From NCBI GenBank assembly GCA_947501555.1, contig CANMWG010000002.1, forward strand, positions 692,224 through 756,223: 64,000 nucleotides of DNA, written 5' to 3'. Of this stretch, positions 61,951-64,000 are shown piece after piece. How positions within the stretch are numbered: the first letter of the stretch is position 1; each line of letters starts with the position of its first letter. The position numbers and the translations under genes were made by a program. The notes below the pieces were generated by a model. That model worked only from the letters and a program-made list of their open reading frames with translations. It did not search any database and had not been told where the DNA came from. Source of the stretch: an uncultured Paracoccaceae bacterium (GTDB lineage: Bacteria; Pseudomonadota; Alphaproteobacteria; Rhodobacterales; Rhodobacteraceae).

Positions 61951-63524
61951 GTCTGCTGGCCATCAAGGACCTGTCTCTATCCATCGGTGACACGCAAATC
62001 TTGCATGATGTCGACGTAGATACGGAACCAGGTGAGATTGTCGCGATCACCGGCGAGAGTGGCTCTGGCAAGTCAATGACCGCCTTGACCGTAATGGGGC
62101 TGCTGCCACGCGGAGCGAAACCCGGCGGCAGTGTCGTGCTGGATGGTGTTGATATCTTACAAACGCCCGAACCCGATCTGTGCCAAATGCGCGGCAACAC
62201 GATGGGCATGGTTTTCCAAGAACCCATGACCGCGTTGAACCCCGTGCAAACCATCGGGGCGCAAGTGGCCGAAACTATTTCGATCCACGAAAACACAACC
62301 AAGACCGCCGCGCATGAACGTGCCGCGCAAATGCTGGAACGGGTCGGGCTGAAGGTCCCACCCAGCCGCTATCCGCATGAACTCTCCGGCGGACAGCGCC
62401 AACGGGTCGTGATCGCCATGGCTATCGCCCTGCGCCCCAAACTGCTGATCGCGGATGAGCCGACGACTGCACTGGATGTGACCACCCAGGCCCGCATTCT
62501 GGATCTGCTGCGCGACTTGGTCCGCGAATTCGACATGGGGTTGCTGATGATCACCCACGATCTGGCTGTGGTCGCCGATATCGCGGATAAGATCGTTGTG
62601 ATGCAAGACGGTCGTGTCGTGGAAAGCGGTGCAACGGATCATTTGCTGAAAGATATGCAGCACCCCTACACCAAAGCGCTATTCGCAGCCTCAACCCACC
62701 AAGTACAGCTGCCTGTACGTAAAGGTTCTGTACAGCTTCTGTACGCCAAAAATATCATCCGGGATTACCCAATGCCTCGGCAAAAACTTCTCGGTCAACG
62801 CCCTACATTCCGGGCTTTGGACAACGTCAATTTTCACATCGAACACGGCGAACGGGTGGGCCTTGTTGGCGAGAGCGGATGCGGAAAATCGACTCTAACA
62901 CGGGCTATTTTGGGTCTAGAGGACGTGCAAGGCGGCGAAATCCGACTGGATGGAGACCCCGTTTTCACCGGCAACAGACCCAACCAATCCGTCCGCCGTA
63001 AAATGCAAGTTGTCTTTCAAGACCCCTACAGCAGCTTCAACCCGCGCCACAGGGTCGAACGGCTGATCACAGAACCCTTCCACTTGCTTAAAAATCCACC
63101 CACCGGCAAGGCCCGTGAAACGGTAATTTTCAAGGCATTACAAGATGTTGGTCTATCCGCTGCAGACGCTGGAAAATACATCCACGAATTCTCGGGCGGG
63201 CAACGGCAGCGCATCGCCATTGCACGTGCATTGATCGTGGAACCCGAACTGATCATCTTTGACGAGGCTGTCAGCGCCCTGGATGTATCGGTCCGGGCAC
63301 AAGTGCTTGATCTGATTGTGGATATCTGTGGCAAACGACGGTTGGCCTATCTGTTTATCAGCCATGATCTGTCGGTGGTGCGCAGTGTGACAGACCGCGT
63401 CTTGGTCATGAAATCAGGTAAAATCGTGGAGCAAGGCGACACCGAAACCGTATTTTCCGACCCGCAACATGCCTATACAAAATCGCTGATTGCCGCCGCT
63501 CCGCAATTGCCGCCGCTGATTTAA
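61947..63524 (+). CDS. Fused double ATPase of peptide-type ABC transporter (DppD-DppF fusion)
   Basis: 525 residues carrying two complete ATPase domains. The first (about 1-250) has Walker A GESGSGKS, signature LSGGQRQR and Walker B LLIADEPTTALDVT. The second (about 270-525) has Walker A GESGCGKST, signature FSGGQRQR and Walker B LIIFDEAVSALDVS. The two are joined by a short linker, whose DNA holds two adjacent palindromes (62703-62745). Fusion of the two ATPases is common in this transporter class. Confidence 0.93.
   Translation: MSLLAIKDLSLSIGDTQILHDVDVDTEPGEIVAITGESGSGKSMTALTVMGLLPRGAKPGGSVVLDGVDILQTPEPDLCQMRGNTMGMVFQEPMTALNPVQTIGAQVAETISIHENTTKTAAHERAAQMLERVGLKVPPSRYPHELSGGQRQRVVIAMAIALRPKLLIADEPTTALDVTTQARILDLLRDLVREFDMGLLMITHDLAVVADIADKIVVMQDGRVVESGATDHLLKDMQHPYTKALFAASTHQVQLPVRKGSVQLLYAKNIIRDYPMPRQKLLGQRPTFRALDNVNFHIEHGERVGLVGESGCGKSTLTRAILGLEDVQGGEIRLDGDPVFTGNRPNQSVRRKMQVVFQDPYSSFNPRHRVERLITEPFHLLKNPPTGKARETVIFKALQDVGLSAADAGKYIHEFSGGQRQRIAIARALIVEPELIIFDEAVSALDVSVRAQVLDLIVDICGKRRLAYLFISHDLSVVRSVTDRVLVMKSGKIVEQGDTETVFSDPQHAYTKSLIAAAPQLPPLI
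62703..62745. repeat. Two adjacent GTACAG/CTGTAC palindromes in the ATPase linker
   Basis: GTACAG-CTGC-CTGTAC (62703-62718) and GTACAG-CTT-CTGTAC (62730-62744) stand 11 bases apart in the coding region for residues about 253-266, the linker between the domains. Each arm pair is perfect. Confidence 0.55.
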
Positions 63525-63555
63525 CCTTTTGAAATAATATGTAAAACAGGATGAA

Positions 63556-64000
63556 ATGATCACTTCACATAAGCAAGGCCCAAAGAATCTGATCACAGAT
63601 GTGGCGGGCCTTAGAGTGGGTAACGCTCAGGACGACGAAATAAAAACAGGCAGTACGGTGCTGGTTGGAGACCACCCTTTCACGGCGAGCGTACATGTCA
63701 TGGGTGGTGCACCGGGAACGAAAGAAACGGACCTATTGGCACCTGACAAAACAGTGCAGCAGATTGATGCATTGGTCTTGTCGGGCGGCTCGGCCTTTGG
63801 TCTCGACGCCTGCTCGGGTGTCATGTCTGGATTGCGTGCGAAGGGTCGCGGATTTCCGGTTGGTACGATGCGCATCCCTATCGTCCCTGGGGCGATCATC
63901 TTTGATCTGATCAATGGCGGAAACAAGGATTGGGACGAAAACCCTTACCACGCGTTGGGGCGACGCGCCTTAGAAAATGCCAAACGCGATTTTCAAATTG
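63556..64000 (+). CDS. P1-family (DmpA-type) aminopeptidase, 3' end outside window
   Basis: N-terminal 148 residues of a self-processing Ntn-hydrolase of the DmpA/P1 group. Family motifs: NLITDVAGLRVGNAQDD, MGGAPGTKETDLL, ALVLSGGSAFGLDACSGVM, and RIPIVPGAIIFDLINGG. The catalytic Ser and cleavage site near the end of the alpha part are beyond base 64000. It follows the peptide importer by 31 bases and probably cleaves the imported peptides or amides. ATG 63556. Confidence 0.9.
   Translation, partial: MITSHKQGPKNLITDVAGLRVGNAQDDEIKTGSTVLVGDHPFTASVHVMGGAPGTKETDLLAPDKTVQQIDALVLSGGSAFGLDACSGVMSGLRAKGRGFPVGTMRIPIVPGAIIFDLINGGNKDWDENPYHALGRRALENAKRDFQI

Noticed and set aside
1..64000. CRISPR arrays, tRNA and rRNA genes
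   Set aside because: No regularly spaced repeats and no cloverleaf or rRNA-like sequence were noticed anywhere in the window.

Overview
The window reads as a chromosome segment of an aerobic alphaproteobacterium, most likely a Rhodobacterales (Roseobacter-group) marine bacterium. This is inferred from the gene content and style: C-P lyase and heme-uptake operons, AcnB, an Anbu/ATP-grasp/alpha-E/transglutaminase cluster, many periplasmic-binding-protein ABC importers, and tightly packed operons with ATGA start/stop overlaps. No rRNA, tRNA or CRISPR was seen.

Region 1 (1-22,477) is organised around phosphorus. A UgpABCE-like importer (ATPase, two permeases, binding protein) is followed by a GpdQ-like metallophosphoesterase and a truncated second one. 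The leftward phosphonate locus follows: phnFGHIJKLM, then phnC-phnD-phnE-phnE and a hexapeptide acyltransferase. Divergent from phnF runs a second phosphonate-type operon: binding protein, ATPase, permease, SAM methyltransferase, a PhnM paralogue, an MFS transporter and a xylose-isomerase-like TIM barrel. Near-identical palindromes lie just before phnC, phnF and the second phnD, and a Pho-box-like repeat lies between the divergent operons. PhnJ lacks three of the four cysteines known to be needed in the E. coli enzyme.

Region 2 (22,478-30,975) begins with a gene remnant. It continues with a probable guanidino-compound cluster: ureohydrolase, spermidine/putrescine-type ABC importer with a small cupin between its permeases, a DUF1989 protein, and a convergent glycine-amidinotransferase-like enzyme. 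Region 3 (31,288-42,124) serves iron and heme: two unknown genes, a siderophore-interacting protein, a TonB-dependent receptor, HmuSTUV, and a private ExbB-ExbD-ExbD-TonB energiser whose second ExbD has Asn in place of the essential membrane Asp. acnB follows, convergent.

Region 4 (45,205-55,279) carries a SleB-like lipoprotein and the Anbu-associated system: transglutaminase-DUF2126, ATP-grasp/alpha-E fusion, a second transglutaminase, an orphan Imm11-type immunity gene, Anbu, and a third transglutaminase. A 262-bp MITE-like element sits exactly in the stop codon of the last gene. Region 5 (55,387-64,000) holds panB-panC, a PagL-like barrel lacking the catalytic His, and a dipeptide/oligopeptide ABC importer (with an embedded GNAT gene and a fused double ATPase) followed by a P1-family aminopeptidase cut by the window end.
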